A program made the translations under genes and the position numbers. A stretch of 64,000 bases of DNA from JABMRP01 sp964444795 (GTDB taxonomy: Bacteria > Planctomycetota > Planctomycetia > Pirellulales > Thermoguttaceae): contig CAYUIQ010000004.1 in assembly GCA_964444795.1 (NCBI GenBank), positions 43,806-107,805 on the forward strand, read 5' to 3'. This document shows positions 54,367 through 62,861 of this stretch, one piece after another (positions within the stretch are counted from its first letter, which is position 1; every line of letters starts with the position of its first letter). The notes under the pieces were generated by a model. That model was not told the origin of the DNA. It saw nothing but the letters and a program-made list of their open reading frames with translations, and made no database searches.

Positions 54367-55815
54367 ATGTCCGACGCTCCGGTCGTGACGTCTGACGCTG
54401 AAGCGGAGTTGCTTGGCCCCGCGTGGGAGACGGTACGCCTATCCGGTCGGGTGGCGGCGATTGCCGTGGTGATGATCGTCACCGCGGGGCTCCAATGTTG
54501 GGGAATAGCCCAGTGGCCGTTCGATACCGACGAAGTCGCGTCGCTGGCGGAGATGGGCAAGATTGACCCGAGTGTCGAGGTCGACCGCCACTCCGAAGAC
54601 AGTCTGGCCCGGCGCCTGCCGCGACTCGTGCCCGTGTGGTATACGGCCCAGCGGCTTCTGCTGAGCGTGCTTCCACCGAGCGAACCGGCCACCCGGCTCT
54701 TGTCGGCCGTCTGCGGTATCCTGACGGTGACCCTGGTTTTCGTTTTCGGATGGCGGCAGCGGAGTCTGCTGTTTGCCGTGGGGCTGGTCATTCTGCTGGA
54801 CGGCAGCCAGTTGCTCGTATGGCTGGCCGCACAGAATCGGTTTTACACCACGGCCACGCTTTTCCTGGTCCTGACGACGATGGCCGTCTGGTCGCCCAAA
54901 CAGGACAAGACGATGGTCGTGCTGACCGCGCTGGGCGCCGCCGCGGCCATGCTTTCCCACAGCATGATCCTGATCGTGGTGGGCGTCGGCGCCGCGGCCG
55001 CAATGGTCGCCTACCCGGCCGGCTGGATACCGCGCCGCGTGCTGGATCGCTCGCTGTTGGCGGCGGCCGTGTGTCTGCCCATCTACCTGTTCCACGTTCG
55101 GCCGATCGCCGGCGACTGGTCGGGCGCCGGGTTGCACTGGACCAACCCGCTCGTTTCGTTCGTCGCCCACGTGGGAGTTCCCACACTGGCGCTTTCGGTC
55201 TTCGGCTCGGTTCTATGTCTGGTGGCGGCCAAACATCGCGGCCCGATGTGCTGGTGGGCGGGCGTGGCGGCGGGTGTGGTCGTTTTCACCGCGGCCGTAC
55301 CGCTACTGATGCCGGTCTGGAACCCTCGCTACGGCCTGCTGTTTGCCCTGCCGTTATGGATGACCGCCGCTTATGCCATGGAACAAGTGGCCGTGCGGCT
55401 CGGTTCGCGCCGTTTGATTCTCACCTGGTACGCCTGTGTCGCTTTGCTCTTGGCTCCGAAGCTGGCCAGCCATTTCATTGATGGTTCTCGGCACGACTAC
55501 CGCGAAGCGGCCCGCGTCGTCTCGGCCTCGGCCGAACCGGGAGAATCGATCCTCGCCAACATGGAGCTGCGCACCAAATACTATCTTCCCGAGCGTTTTC
55601 GACCGGCGGTGCGGTTCTGGAACGAAACGAAGACACTGCCCGCGGAAGCTTGCTGGGTCGTCTACGGTTCCAATATCTGGGACCCCGTGCTACGATTCCC
55701 CGGCAGGCCGTCCGAACTGCGGGCCCAGATCGCCCGGCGTCGTTTCGACGAGCAATCCCACGTAGTCCGTGTTTACCGGGTGGGACCGGCGACGAAGCAG
55801 ATACCGCCCGGCTGA
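54367..55815 (+). CDS. Multi-pass membrane protein of GT-C glycosyltransferase type
   Basis: 482 residues starting at ATG 54367. The first periplasmic loop has FDTDEVASLAEMG, where the two acidic residues match the D-x-E/D-D pattern of ArnT/PMT-like enzymes. About ten hydrophobic helices follow (e.g. LVILLDGSQLLVWLAAQN, TALGAAAAMLSHSMILIVV, PRYGLLFALPLWMTAAYAM). The C-terminal soluble part (~385-482) is typical too. Such enzymes transfer a sugar from a polyprenyl-phosphate donor to lipid or protein on the outer face. Donor synthesis would be by the preceding GT2 gene, 43 bases upstream. Confidence 0.85.
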   Translation: MSDAPVVTSDAEAELLGPAWETVRLSGRVAAIAVVMIVTAGLQCWGIAQWPFDTDEVASLAEMGKIDPSVEVDRHSEDSLARRLPRLVPVWYTAQRLLLSVLPPSEPATRLLSAVCGILTVTLVFVFGWRQRSLLFAVGLVILLDGSQLLVWLAAQNRFYTTATLFLVLTTMAVWSPKQDKTMVVLTALGAAAAMLSHSMILIVVGVGAAAAMVAYPAGWIPRRVLDRSLLAAAVCLPIYLFHVRPIAGDWSGAGLHWTNPLVSFVAHVGVPTLALSVFGSVLCLVAAKHRGPMCWWAGVAAGVVVFTAAVPLLMPVWNPRYGLLFALPLWMTAAYAMEQVAVRLGSRRLILTWYACVALLLAPKLASHFIDGSRHDYREAARVVSASAEPGESILANMELRTKYYLPERFRPAVRFWNETKTLPAEACWVVYGSNIWDPVLRFPGRPSELRAQIARRRFDEQSHVVRVYRVGPATKQIPPG

Positions 55816-55858
55816 GTCGAAAGACGGAGCCAAGATTGTCCATCACGAGGCCGATCCG

Positions 55859-56980
55859 TTGAGCACATTACGACCGCTGCTGATCTTCGGTACGCGACCC
55901 GAGGCCATCAAGATGGCGCCGGTCGTTGGGCAGTGCCAAAGCCGGGACGACGTCGAGCCGATCGTCTGCCTGACCGGACAACACCGCGAGATGCTGGCCC
56001 AGGTGACCGACTACTTCGGCATCGTCGCCGATAGGCAGCTCGACGTGATGCGGCCGGATCAAACGCTGGCCGGGCTGACCGCGCGGTGTATTGAAGCGAT
56101 CGATCAGGTGATCGTCGACACGCAGCCCGATTGCGTCGTCGCCCAGGGAGATACGACGACGGTGATGGCCGCCTCGCTGGCCGCGTTCTACCGCCACGTA
56201 CCTTTCGTACACGTCGAGGCCGGGTTGCGAACCGGCGATCTCCAGGCGCCCTGGCCCGAGGAACTCAACCGTCGCGTCGCCGACATCGTCACCGCCGTGC
56301 ATTGTGCTCCCACGCAACAGGCCGCCGACGTACTCTTGGCCGAAGGATTCTCCCGTCAAACGGTCCACGTGACCGGCAACACGGTGATCGACGCGCTGCT
56401 GCAAACGGTCGATCGGGAACGCGCGCAAGCCGGCCGCTGGATCGAAAAATACGCCATGCTCGAAGATCGGCCCATGGTGCTGGTGACGGGTCACCGCCGG
56501 GAGAGCTTCGGCACGGGCTTCGACAACATCTGCGAGGCGGTGGCCACGCTGGCCGACCGGTTCGGCGGCGTCGAATTCCTTTATCCGGTGCATCTCAACC
56601 CGAACGTTCGCGAGCCGGTGTTCCGGATTCTCGGCGACCGGCCCAACATCCGGCTGGTCGACCCGGTGCCGTATCCCGAGTTCGTGTGGCTGATGGACCG
56701 CTCGAAACTCGTGCTGACCGACTCCGGCGGAGTGCAAGAGGAGGCCCCGTCGCTACGCCGGCCGGTGCTGGTCATGCGTCACACGACCGAGCGCCCCGAA
56801 GCGGTCGCCGCGGGGGCCGCCCGATTGGTCGGCACGTCGACCGAGACGATCGTCCAGGGCGTAACCACCCTGCTCTCCGATCCGGAAGCATACGCCGCCT
56901 GCCAGATCGACCAGAGTCCCTACGGCGACGGTCACGCCGCCGAGCGGATCGTCGATCTGATGCGGGGTTTGCGCGGTTAG
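55859..56980 (+). CDS. wecB: UDP-N-acetylglucosamine 2-epimerase (non-hydrolysing)
   Basis: 373 residues if translation starts at TTG 55859, which has GAGG 8 bases upstream and gives the usual family length (~375). The longer open frame begins before the previous gene ends and lacks similarity. Family motifs are LLIFGTRPEAIKMAPVV, VVAQGDTTTVMA, HVEAGLRTGDLQAPWPEE, VTGHRRESFGTGF and LTDSGGVQEEAPSLRRPVLV. The enzyme converts UDP-GlcNAc to UDP-ManNAc in the cytoplasm, a precursor of surface polysaccharides. With the two preceding glycosyltransferase-type genes it forms a short polysaccharide gene group. Confidence 0.96.
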   Translation: MSTLRPLLIFGTRPEAIKMAPVVGQCQSRDDVEPIVCLTGQHREMLAQVTDYFGIVADRQLDVMRPDQTLAGLTARCIEAIDQVIVDTQPDCVVAQGDTTTVMAASLAAFYRHVPFVHVEAGLRTGDLQAPWPEELNRRVADIVTAVHCAPTQQAADVLLAEGFSRQTVHVTGNTVIDALLQTVDRERAQAGRWIEKYAMLEDRPMVLVTGHRRESFGTGFDNICEAVATLADRFGGVEFLYPVHLNPNVREPVFRILGDRPNIRLVDPVPYPEFVWLMDRSKLVLTDSGGVQEEAPSLRRPVLVMRHTTERPEAVAAGAARLVGTSTETIVQGVTTLLSDPEAYAACQIDQSPYGDGHAAERIVDLMRGLRG

Positions 56981-57040
56981 GCCGGGCACTTGCGTCCGGC
57001 GTTGCGAGGGAAATCGGAAACTGCGTGGCACCCGAGCGTT

Positions 57041-57112
57041 GTACGATGGCCCTCCGAGGCCGTCGAAAAGAAGCGGCGTAGACGCAACGACGGCCTCGGA
57101 GGGCCATCGTAC
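57041..57112. repeat. Perfect 25-bp inverted repeat (bidirectional terminator or REP pair)
   Basis: Arms 57041-57065 and 57088-57112 are perfectly complementary (GTACGATGGCCCTCCGAGGC... facing GCCTCGGAGGGCCATCGTAC) with a 22-base loop. It lies between the converging wecB and lipoprotein genes, so it can end transcription in both directions. The arm sequence looks like a REP-type unit. Confidence 0.85.
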
Positions 57113-57130
57113 GGAGATCAGAGGCCGGGC

Positions 57131-57586
57131 CTACTTCAACTCCAGAGGGATCGTGTTGGAGCCCGCTTTGACCTCTTTCGTCAACTCGGGAATCTTCGCG
57201 CAGTTCTTTTCGCCGCGATACTTCTCGGGCAGAAGAGACGACTCGTCTGACGCGGCCGGAGCGGGGCCGCCCGGCGGATCCTGCTTGGAGAACCACACCT
57301 TGTGCTTGCCGACGACCGCCCCGTCGCCCGTTTCATGAGTCGACAGCGTGTAACGGCCTTCCGAATCGACCACGGCCGTGGCGGCGGAGGCGCCGTTCTC
57401 GGGCAGGAAATGCACGATCGCGTCGGTCACCGGCTTGCCCTGATACGTCACCGTGCCGGAGACCTCGCCCAGCGGTATTTCCTTCCCGCCGCCGCAGCCG
57501 CCGGTGATTAGGACGACCGCAACGCAGACGACGCACGTCCAAGCGACGTTGGCCCCGGCGACGTTTCGCAAGAAAGATCGGTTCAC
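57131..57586 (-). CDS. Small secreted lipoprotein with transthyretin/carboxypeptidase-regulatory-like domain
   Basis: 151 residues from GTG 57586, which has GGGAGCAG upstream; longer in-frame starts run into the broken prepilin gene. The signal ends in VVLITGGC, a plausible lipobox. The remaining ~110 residues are a beta-sandwich with VSGTVTYQGKPVTDAIVHF, VDSEGRYTLSTHETGDG and VVGKHKVWF, typical of planctomycete carboxypeptidase-regulatory-like (PEGA/Cna-B-type) proteins. Such proteins are frequently encoded next to DUF1559 prepilin genes, and a broken one lies directly upstream. Confidence 0.85.
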   Translation of the reverse strand: MNRSFLRNVAGANVAWTCVVCVAVVLITGGCGGGKEIPLGEVSGTVTYQGKPVTDAIVHFLPENGASAATAVVDSEGRYTLSTHETGDGAVVGKHKVWFSKQDPPGGPAPAASDESSLLPEKYRGEKNCAKIPELTKEVKAGSNTIPLELK

Positions 57587-57605
57587 GGCTACTGCTCCCA
57601 TTCCG

Positions 57606-57790
57606 TCATTCGGCCGCTGTCGCGGACGGCCGGTAGTCTGAGTAAATCGAAGTTCGGCTTTCGGTCGGAAACTGCGTCGAGCCGTCGCGGAACAACACAT
57701 GGGCACGGCCGGCAACAACAGCCCGATGAGGATGCCGATCATCACCAGCAGTCCGGCCACGGTAAACCCGCGTTGCGCAGGTTGGGCCAC
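57606..57790 (-). pseudogene. Internally deleted DUF1559 prepilin-like gene
   Basis: Read on the - strand, a GTG at 57790 opens AQPAQRGFTVAGLLVMIGIL, then GLLLPAV, a prepilin helix. A few bases later, in a different frame, AHVLFRDGSTQFPTE appears, the C-terminal block of DUF1559 proteins. The ~200 residues between are gone and the frame is shifted, so this is a relic of a third prepilin-like gene. It lies next to a small lipoprotein gene, the usual partner. The rest of the 57587-58077 gap holds short G/C-rich repeats and the palindrome at 58058. Confidence 0.7.
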
Positions 57791-58057
57791 GATAAGGCTT
57801 CTCGTTCCTTCGCCCCGAAGCGATTTGCCCCGTTTCGGGGGTCCATCGTCTCGTGCGGCTGACCCGGCAGCAAGACAACCAGCACCCTTATCATACCGCA
57901 CGGGGGCCATCGTATGCAATCGGGCAGTCCCCCGTTTCGGCCACGGCACGACACAGACCACGCCCACGGGTAGCACCCCGTGGGTCGGCAGTTCGAGCCA
58001 TGCCGACAACCGCCCCGCGGACCCGGGGGATGCAACCCCCGGGCGTGGACAGATTCT

Positions 58058-58077
58058 CTGAATTCGTACGAATTCAG
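58058..58077. repeat. Perfect 20-bp palindrome
   Basis: CTGAATTCGTACGAATTCAG reads identically on both strands and ends exactly at the stop codon of the following - strand gene. It could be part of a terminator, a protein-binding site or a short mobile palindrome. Confidence 0.7.
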
Positions 58078-59646
58078 CTACGCCTTGCGTTGCCGCCGGG
58101 CATAAACGGCAAACCCCAGCAATCCCAGCACCATCAGCACGATCGACCCCGGCTCGGGGACGCCGGAGGCGGCGGGAAGAAACGCGGTTGGCCCTTGTTG
58201 GATAAGCACGTTCAGGGCATGGTCGGTCAGGGCCAAGTCGAACAGGGCCGCGTCGTCGATCAAGCCCACCAGCGCGTCGAGGCTGCTCAGCCCGCCGGAA
58301 AAGTCGGCTTGGCCGATGGTAAAGCTAGTGTCGGCGAAGCCACCGTTGTGGTTGGTGGTGTGTTCGTTGAACCGGTTCGCGTCGTGCGTTCCGTTGAATT
58401 CGAGTTGCCCGTCCACGTAGATTTGAAGTAGATCGGTCGACTCGTCGAAGGTGGCAATGATTTGGTGCCACTCATCGTCGTTCACGGCCGTATTGGTGCG
58501 GGGATTAGCGACCCAGCCCGAGTCCCACTCGACTTCGCCGTTGCCGCCGCGGTTGCGCACAAACAGCGCCTTGGAGCCCTGGTTCCAGGCGGTACCGTCG
58601 GGATTCCTGGAGAAGATGGCACCGGAGTTGTCGTCCGTCTTGACCATTGCGTGCCAGGTAAACGAGGAGTTGAAGTCATAGGTGGTGGGGTCGGCAACGT
58701 CGAGATAATCTCCGTTGGCACCCAGGACCATTGCCTCGCCGGAGCCGCCAACGCCCTGGCCTCCCGTGGTAATGTCCGCCCCGCCGATCAACGTGCCGTC
58801 GTGCGTCGAACCGGCGATCTGGTCGGGAATCGTGGTGCCGCTCTTGGAGTCGAAATTCCAGTAGGAGAGCATCTCCGGCAGAGCAATGGCGGCCACGTAG
58901 TGCGCCTGGACTTGAGTCTCGGACAAGACGGAATCGTACATGGCGAATTCGTCGATATTCCCTTTGAAGTCGCGGCCCACGTTCCACGCGGCAACTTCGC
59001 CGCCGGTAGTGAGGTTCAGGTTGTTGCCAGTGGTGTGCGCGCTGTCGGCCCGAAGGAAACCGTTAACATAGATCTTCGTCGCTCCGCCCGCAGTGGCGTC
59101 ATAAGTGCTGACAACGTGATACCAGTTGCCATCCTGGATCAGGCCGCCGGGGGTGTTGACGTTGTTCGGGCCACCGTTGTTCATGGCATGTTCGATGTCG
59201 CGGCCGCTCTTAATGTTGTAGTGCAGGCTGCTGCCGCTGCCGTCGGTGCCCCAGGTGTCGGTCGAGTAGAGCGAGGTGCAGCAGCCACCCGCCAGACCGT
59301 TGGTGTTGATCCACATCTCGATGGAGTGCTGGCTGTACGACCCCAGCGAGGGCAGGTCGATACGCTCGTCCGTGCCCAGGAACTGGCCCGAGTTGCCCAG
59401 GTCGGGCATGGCGCTGGGCTGCTCCAACACCACGCCGCCCAAGTAGGTGCCGTTCTGGTCGCCGCCGGCCGCATCGATGGCCGTTCCCGAGCCGCCGGCT
59501 TCCTCGAAGCGATAGTACAAGAATGGGTTGTCGGCCAGCACGGCGTCGTCGTAAAGTCCGGCATGCGCCACGCCGCCGGCTGCCAGCACCAGGAGAGCGA
59601 AGCCCGTGACCGCGGTAGGCCGTAGTCGTGATGTGTTACCTATCAT
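58078..59646 (-). CDS. Secreted LamG-domain protein with PEP-CTERM sorting signal
   Basis: 522 residues from ATG 59646. A signal peptide (AVTGFALLVLAAGGVAHA) is followed by two LamG/concanavalin-like domains: ~30-250 (IDLPSLGSYSQHSIEMWI, WYHVVSTYDA) and ~265-480 (SSFTWHAMVKTD, EWHQIIATFDES). The C-terminus VPEPGSIVLMVLGLLGFAVY then RRQRKA is a PEP-CTERM signal for exosortase sorting. LamG domains bind glycans or proteins; no catalytic motif is present. Its first domain is nearly the same as that of the protein at 60155-62206, and their upstream regions are also duplicated. Confidence 0.9.
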   Translation of the reverse strand: MIGNTSRLRPTAVTGFALLVLAAGGVAHAGLYDDAVLADNPFLYYRFEEAGGSGTAIDAAGGDQNGTYLGGVVLEQPSAMPDLGNSGQFLGTDERIDLPSLGSYSQHSIEMWINTNGLAGGCCTSLYSTDTWGTDGSGSSLHYNIKSGRDIEHAMNNGGPNNVNTPGGLIQDGNWYHVVSTYDATAGGATKIYVNGFLRADSAHTTGNNLNLTTGGEVAAWNVGRDFKGNIDEFAMYDSVLSETQVQAHYVAAIALPEMLSYWNFDSKSGTTIPDQIAGSTHDGTLIGGADITTGGQGVGGSGEAMVLGANGDYLDVADPTTYDFNSSFTWHAMVKTDDNSGAIFSRNPDGTAWNQGSKALFVRNRGGNGEVEWDSGWVANPRTNTAVNDDEWHQIIATFDESTDLLQIYVDGQLEFNGTHDANRFNEHTTNHNGGFADTSFTIGQADFSGGLSSLDALVGLIDDAALFDLALTDHALNVLIQQGPTAFLPAASGVPEPGSIVLMVLGLLGFAVYARRQRKA

Positions 59647-60154
59647 GGTTCAAGTACTCCCAGAATGGAAAGACGATAGAAGTGAACGTGAGTTTCCGAC
59701 AAAGTTGCCTCGTCTCCGTCGCTGTGACTCACGCGTCGTTGCGTCTGGTCGCCCCGTTCTCTGTTGGGTTCCGTCGTTTGTCTGTTGATTTGCGAATGAT
59801 TTGACCGCCCGGCACGCCCCACGGTTCCATTAACCAGCGTAATTAGTGTAATCAGAAATGCACGGACAACGCCATTTTTTTCCGAATTTCCGTGGAAGTT
59901 CAGAACGGCCATGGTTATTTCGGGGTACACGTCCACACCAGCGAGAGCAAGGATCGACGGGAGGGCGCAGCGGGGGAAGGGCGGCCAGCCCGTTGAGAGA
60001 GCGTGGCTACGTGGGAACGGATGCCGTCGCGGATCCGGTGCCACCATTGAAAGAGTTGGTGGGACAGCGCAAGCAACGAGAAAAGGGCCCCGGCGACCCA
60101 TCCGCCGGAGCCCTTCTCGGATTTCCAGTTGCTTCTTTCCGGCCGACCTCGGTT
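59647..60154. other. Duplicated upstream region of the first LamG/PEP-CTERM gene
   Basis: About 180 bases next to the start (GTTGCCTCGTCTCCGTCG, then TCTGGTCGCCCCGTTCTCTG, as read on +) recur with few changes at 62287-62490 before the second LamG gene. A further match (AATTTCCGTGGAA) lies ~240 bases out. Promoter and 5' leader must be within. No coding gene is seen. The far end holds the terminator of the next gene. Confidence 0.7.
60083..60115 (-). terminator. Rho-independent-type terminator of the 60155-62206 gene
   Basis: Read on the - strand, a stem AAGGGCTCCGGCG / CGCCGGGGCCCTT with a 7-base loop is followed by TTTTCTC. It starts ~40 bases after the stop codon. Confidence 0.8.
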
Positions 60155-62206
60155 TCACCGCCGCCGCCGGGCATAGACCGCAAACCCCAGCAATCCCAGC
60201 ACCATCAGCACAATCGACCCCGGCTCGGGGACCGCGAAGGACTCTGGCGAAACCGTCCAGCCGTGCAGGCCGTCGGTGAGTATTGCCCATCCGTCGCCGG
60301 GTCCACCCATGCTCGTGTCGAGGCCCAGTTTAATGGCGATCTCGAAGGAGTCGCCGCCGCCACGCTCAAAGAAAAAGGAGTACAACTCCGTCTGCAGGCC
60401 ACCGGGCCCAACGGTGAAGGTGCCCACCGTGTTGTTGTGGCCGGTGGGGTCGTTGAAACCGACGAAGTTTTCGCCCGTGCCGCCCATGTTGATCTGCCCG
60501 CCCTGCCCGTTGAAGATGACGTCCTCCAGCGTCAGATAGCGTCCGTCATCGCTGGCTGCCATGATCGACCAATCGCCCTCGGGGATGTTTACGAAGGCGT
60601 GTGCTTTGACGGAGAAGTCATCGCCGCCGCCAATCGGGCCGGGACCACCACCGGGACCGTCATCGTTGATCGTGTTGTAGTTGAGCGTGGGACTGAAATT
60701 GCCGCCGCCACCGCCGTAGTCGATCCCGATCTCAACGTCGGGAACGTTGTTCTGGACGTTATAGATCTTCCCGCCCAGGTCCGGCGTGGTGCCCGTGAAG
60801 CCGGGGTTGGCGTCCAGGTGGTCCCAAATGACCATGGTCTCGTTCGTATTGTTGAGGTCGTTGTCATTCGACCCACCACCGCCGACGACGTTGAAGATTT
60901 CGACGTTGAACGCCGGCCCCGGGGGCTCGTACACGTAGTCGAAATATTCCAGTTCGTTCAGCGCGTGGCCGCCGCTGACGGTGTCCTCCACGTCATAGCG
61001 GATGTACTCATACGCCGCGGGCTCGTCAAAGTGCGTGCCGGCCACGAAGCCCTTCGTGCTGTTGCGGGTCGCGCCCCAAATGGACCCGGTGTCGTGCCTG
61101 TAGATCGTGGTGAAGCTCGTGCCGTCGTTGGAGCCCTGAACCTCCCAAATCGACGGGTCTCTGCCGGGCGAGTCGTTTGATGAAGTGATGGTAAAGGTTC
61201 TCAAGACCTGGGGTCCGGCATCGAATTGGGCCGTCAACTGATGCCCGTCGCCGCCGGGATCGTTGCAGCACCACTTATCGTTGCCGCCACCTACGCGGTT
61301 GTCGAACACGTTGAAGGAGAACTCACCACCGCCGAATGCGGGCTCGTCGGTAGATGTGAAGGTGGCGTTGTAGTTGATGTCGGCGTCCGCGGCCCCGTCA
61401 TTCTCGGGGTCGGTCAGGTCGCCGCCGAGCAGGCCGCTAAGGTCAATCGGTGCGGCCGGTGGCGGGGGGATGTTGGCCGCGTCGTAGTGGGCTTGCACCT
61501 GTGCCGGCGTCAGCACGTGGTCGTAGAATGCAACCTCGTCGATGTGTCCCTGGACTTCCCGGCCGAGGTTCCAGGTGCCCACTTCGCCGCCGGTAGTCAT
61601 ATTGATGTTCGCCGCCGAGGCGTGGGCGCCAACGTTCTGGTTGACGCCGTTGATGTAGGTCTCGACGTCCCCGGCGCTGGTCGCATCGTAGGTGGTAACG
61701 ATGTGGTACCACTGATCGGTCTGAATCGGGTTGCCACTCGTGTTGACGTTGTTTGGATTGCCGTTGTTCAACGCGTGCTCAATGTTGTTTCCGCTGAGAT
61801 TGTAGTGGAGGCTGCTGCCGCTACCGTCGGTGCCCCAGGTATCCGTGGAATACAACGACCGGAGGCCGCCGAGTGAATCGTTGTTGATCCACAACTCCAC
61901 GGTGTGCTGGCTGTACGACCCGAGCGAGGGCAGGTCGATACGGGCATCGCCGACCGAAAACAGCCCCGCGCTGCCCAACTCGGTCGTGACGCTCGGTTCC
62001 GCAAGCGTGACATTGAAGTAAGTGCCGTTGTTGCTGTTGCCCGAGGAATCAGTAGCCGTCGGGCCGGCGGCATCCTCGAAGCGATAGTAAACGAACGGGT
62101 TGTCGCCCAGGACCGCCGCGTCATAGGGTCCGGCGTACGCTACGCCGCCTACTGCCACCGAGATGGCAGCCGCCAGAAAGACAAGGTTACGGAATCGAGA
62201 TGTCAT
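60155..62206 (-). CDS. Large secreted LamG / discoidin-like protein with PEP-CTERM signal
   Basis: 683 residues; AAGGAG precedes ATG 62206. The signal peptide is followed by a LamG domain (~28-250) sharing LPSLGSYSQH and LYSTDTWGTDGSGSSLHYN with the neighbouring paralogue. A discoidin-like part (~300-430: TFTITSSNDSPGRDPSIWEV, YEYIRYDVED) and a beta domain resembling PA14 (~440-650: EGDWSIMAASDDGRYLTLED) follow. It ends in the PEP-CTERM tag VPEPGSIVLMVLGLLGFAVY plus RRRR. All parts are binding folds, so an adhesive or matrix role is likely. The middle and C-terminal domains have no counterpart in the shorter paralogue. Confidence 0.9.
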   Translation of the reverse strand: MTSRFRNLVFLAAAISVAVGGVAYAGPYDAAVLGDNPFVYYRFEDAAGPTATDSSGNSNNGTYFNVTLAEPSVTTELGSAGLFSVGDARIDLPSLGSYSQHTVELWINNDSLGGLRSLYSTDTWGTDGSGSSLHYNLSGNNIEHALNNGNPNNVNTSGNPIQTDQWYHIVTTYDATSAGDVETYINGVNQNVGAHASAANINMTTGGEVGTWNLGREVQGHIDEVAFYDHVLTPAQVQAHYDAANIPPPPAAPIDLSGLLGGDLTDPENDGAADADINYNATFTSTDEPAFGGGEFSFNVFDNRVGGGNDKWCCNDPGGDGHQLTAQFDAGPQVLRTFTITSSNDSPGRDPSIWEVQGSNDGTSFTTIYRHDTGSIWGATRNSTKGFVAGTHFDEPAAYEYIRYDVEDTVSGGHALNELEYFDYVYEPPGPAFNVEIFNVVGGGGSNDNDLNNTNETMVIWDHLDANPGFTGTTPDLGGKIYNVQNNVPDVEIGIDYGGGGGNFSPTLNYNTINDDGPGGGPGPIGGGDDFSVKAHAFVNIPEGDWSIMAASDDGRYLTLEDVIFNGQGGQINMGGTGENFVGFNDPTGHNNTVGTFTVGPGGLQTELYSFFFERGGGDSFEIAIKLGLDTSMGGPGDGWAILTDGLHGWTVSPESFAVPEPGSIVLMVLGLLGFAVYARRRR

Positions 62207-62662
62207 GGGACGACTCCTTCAAAGACAAAGGGCAATAGATGTGAGTTCCAGTTGTCCGACCACCCGGCGGACCAAATTCCCAATCATGGTTCGAGTGCTC
62301 CAAGATTGGAAAAGCGATGGAAGTGTCAGTGAGTTTCCGACAGTGTTGCCTCGTCTCCGTCGTTGTTACTCACGCGTCGCTACGTCTGGTCGCCCCGTTC
62401 TCTGTTGGTTCCGTCGTTTGTCTGTTGATTGAAGAGTGATTTGATCCGGTTCAACCCCCCGACGCGCCCGCGTAACGGGAGCGTCCCATGCTTACACCTA
62501 CCAATGTAATCAGAAACACGGATAATGCCACTTTTTTTCTGAATTTCCGTGGAATTTCTTAATGCCCGTGGTTATTCCCGGGTATGCGATTGCACCTGTT
62601 AGTGGGGGGGTGATTTCCACGTAGGTCCGCCAGCGAGGCCCGGCAGGAACGTTCGCGCCGCT
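62207..62662. other. Duplicated upstream region of the second LamG/PEP-CTERM gene
   Basis: 62287-62490 matches 59647-59830 closely, and AATTTCCGTGGAA recurs further out at about 62541-62555. No coding gene is recognised; the promoter of the LamG gene should lie here. Confidence 0.7.
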
Positions 62663-62796
62663 CGTAGAACGGAACTTGTTCCGTTTCCCGCGATCCAGAA
62701 TCGAGAACCATACCTATTGCGTCTTACGCAGGCGAAGGTCTTCTCTTCCACACCCATAACGACGATTGCCGCAAACGGAACAAGTTCCGTTCTACG
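62663..62796. repeat. 134-bp REPIN-like element with 24-bp perfect inverted arms
   Basis: Arms 62663-62686 and 62773-62796 are perfectly complementary, and each arm also contains its own palindrome (AACGGAACTTGTTCCGTT and its complement). The ~86-base interior holds no gene. It lies between the TPR gene's stop and the far upstream region of the LamG gene. Confidence 0.85.
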
Positions 62797-62861
62797 GCGA
62801 CAATTGCCCTGTGATGCCGTGTTAGCCCGGTCGGTGAGCGACCGGAAGCCCGCTGCGAGGG

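Noticed and set aside
58462..61876. Val/Gly-rich + strand frames opposite the LamG genes (58462-59625, 59858-61180)
   Set aside because: Opposite to genes with signal peptides and PEP-CTERM tags; they read through non-coding repeats.
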